Below are positions 63,047-64,000 of a DNA stretch of 64,000 nucleotides, in pieces. This DNA comes from Hyposmocoma kahamanoa (taxonomy: Eukaryota; Arthropoda; Insecta; Lepidoptera; Cosmopterigidae). The stretch is from NCBI RefSeq assembly GCF_003589595.1, contig NW_020653719.1, positions 1,793,181 through 1,857,180 of the forward strand, read 5' to 3'. Each line of letters starts with the position of its first letter. Positions within the stretch are counted from its first letter, which is position 1. A model generated the notes under the pieces. The model had not been told where the DNA came from and searched no databases. It saw only the letters and a list, made by a program, of their open reading frames with translations. The position numbers and the translations under genes are program-made.

Positions 63047-63801
63047 TAAAAAACCGTTATGATTAGACTAAATGAATTCATTTGCCACTGGCTATTGAAT
63101 AAAATACAAACGAAAATATTACGTATGTGCATTTAAGGAGTTTAGGTTGAAACACAAATGATATTTTTAATGACAAAATGTGAAGAACTATAAAAAATTA
63201 CTTACAGCTCTCAGACCCGCACGTGCTCGTTCACCAATAGGTCTCCGCCGACTGAAGGCCCCTCCCGCACACCCGGGAAGGTGTATTAAAGATGCGTTCG
63301 AAAATGCGTCGTTCAATAATAAGATTTAACAACGTTACTGCGACAAATGACGTTTTTCTTGTAGCAATAATTTGAATTGAAGTTTAAGTTAACCATGCAA
63401 ACTATTTGAAGAGGTTTTTATTTTAAACGAAGGTTAATTTATTAAACTTTCATTCATAAAATTTTTAGAATGTATAAGTATTTAATAAATTATTTGTGAA
63501 CAAATGTTGTGTTAAGAGACGTCATAGGAATAGGAGTAAAATGACGTTTAGCGACATTTTTGATTTTTTTTTCATAAATTAAACCAAAGATGTATTTTTT
63601 AAACTGGGTAACATGTAAAATAATGGTAAATATATATAAAAAGCTTATTAATTGTGTCATGAAATTTTAGTATATTAAAATAATTGACCGGAAGACGTTT
63701 TTTGCCCCTTTTGAAGAACAACCCGACCACATCGTGAGTTTCCATCATGTGAGATGGAGGTCAAAAGCGCACTTATTCTTACATTTCATTAAAAAAACCC
63801 T

Positions 63802-64000
63802 TACAGAAAGCCAAAAATCTTCGTCAATTATGTCGTGGTAAAAGCTGTTTAAGATAAAAGACAATATGGAGCCCCCAACCCGTATTGCACCAGTATGGTG
63901 TACTGAGACTTGAACAGTTCATAAGAGTACACTCGACCCCGCAGTGGGACGCAAATAAGTCAATGCAATACTAGATATTGTATGAATCGACTTACAAAAA
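63802..64000. other. Right edge, inside spn-E intron
   Basis: No feature seen. Confidence 0.4.

Larger units (their letters stand above)
61281..63724 (-). mobile_element. 2444-bp DNA transposon with GGGTTGTTCTTC ends, superfamily uncertain
   Basis: 12-bp perfect inverted ends (15 of 16 matching: GGGTTGTTCTTCGAAA and GGGTTGTTCTTCAAAA), with GACC duplicated at 61277-61280 and 63725-63728 inside the LINE 3' UTR. Minus strand encodes a 222-codon transposase-like ORF at 62378-63046. Internal 71-bp tandem repeats lie at 61815-62020. The first part of the transposase appears deleted. A 4-bp duplication is compatible with Sola- or Academ-like groups, but I cannot assign it. Confidence 0.8.
59700..63801 (+). 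pseudogene. Jockey-like LINE (family J), longest copy, split by a DNA transposon
   Basis: 59700-61280 encodes, with several stops and frameshifts, SGSDEIPAIVLRNCAPEWSP, NKAFDRVWHASLLSKLPSYA (motif A), a degraded motif B, TFAYSDDSTVV (motif C, SDD), FTKRSLSELTPTFRDVFIPI and YHEERAMELLDLIPPSPFHH. The 3' UTR resumes at 63725 (ATGTGAGATGGAGGTCAAAA) and ends in A's near 63801. The gap 61281-63724 is another element. Lies in the last spn-E intron. Confidence 0.82.

Noticed and set aside
1..64000. CRISPR arrays, operons, ribosome binding sites, bacterial-type terminators
   Set aside because: Direct repeats present are transposon TSDs or satellites; the sequence is plainly eukaryotic.

Overview
The window is animal nuclear DNA, almost certainly from a moth or butterfly. 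Exons are short and relatively GC-rich with GT..AG introns, the background is AT-rich, and the introns carry repeats typical of Lepidoptera: tRNA-derived SINEs, Jockey/CR1-like LINEs, mariner and hAT MITEs, and a Penelope-like element. No bacterial, viral or organellar genes were seen.

Three host genes can be assembled exon by exon, with reading phase kept across every junction. (1) Minus strand, 432-2030: the 5' part of Ada2b (SAGA subunit; ZZ finger plus SANT domain), running off the left edge. (2) Plus strand, 5444-16224: a complete nine-exon WDR37 gene of 467 codons. It is head-to-head with Ada2b across a 3.4-kb intergenic region. (3) Plus strand, 24335 to beyond 64000: fifteen exons (about 868 residues) of spindle-E (TDRD9 orthologue), the DEAH helicase of the nuage piRNA pathway. 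All helicase motifs are present; the Tudor and C-terminal exons lie past the right edge.

Most of the rest is transposon debris, often nested. Several insertions can be bounded exactly by target-site duplications. They include a 5'-truncated Penelope-like element in inverted configuration (17358-19010, 17-bp TSD); a hAT MITE inside a LINE (7605-7955, 8-bp TSD); a solo-LTR-like element inside an RNase H-bearing LINE (27886-28336); a mariner (31734-34884) split by a LINE that is itself split by a second TIR transposon; two opposed copies of that TIR transposon (32521-33695 and 37307-38311); a 190-bp poly(A) retro-insertion (37012-37201, 14-bp TSD); and a 2444-bp DNA transposon at 61281-63724.

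The most interesting element is that last one. It has 12-bp terminal inverted repeats, a 4-bp TSD and an intact C-terminal transposase-like ORF with an SDSPSSQYRNK...SEAGHGKGAPDGVGG signature. I could not place it confidently in a named superfamily. Hammerhead-ribozyme-like cores in the Penelope-derived repeats are the second point of interest. It is notable that the transposon-silencing gene spn-E has the most heavily invaded introns of the three genes.
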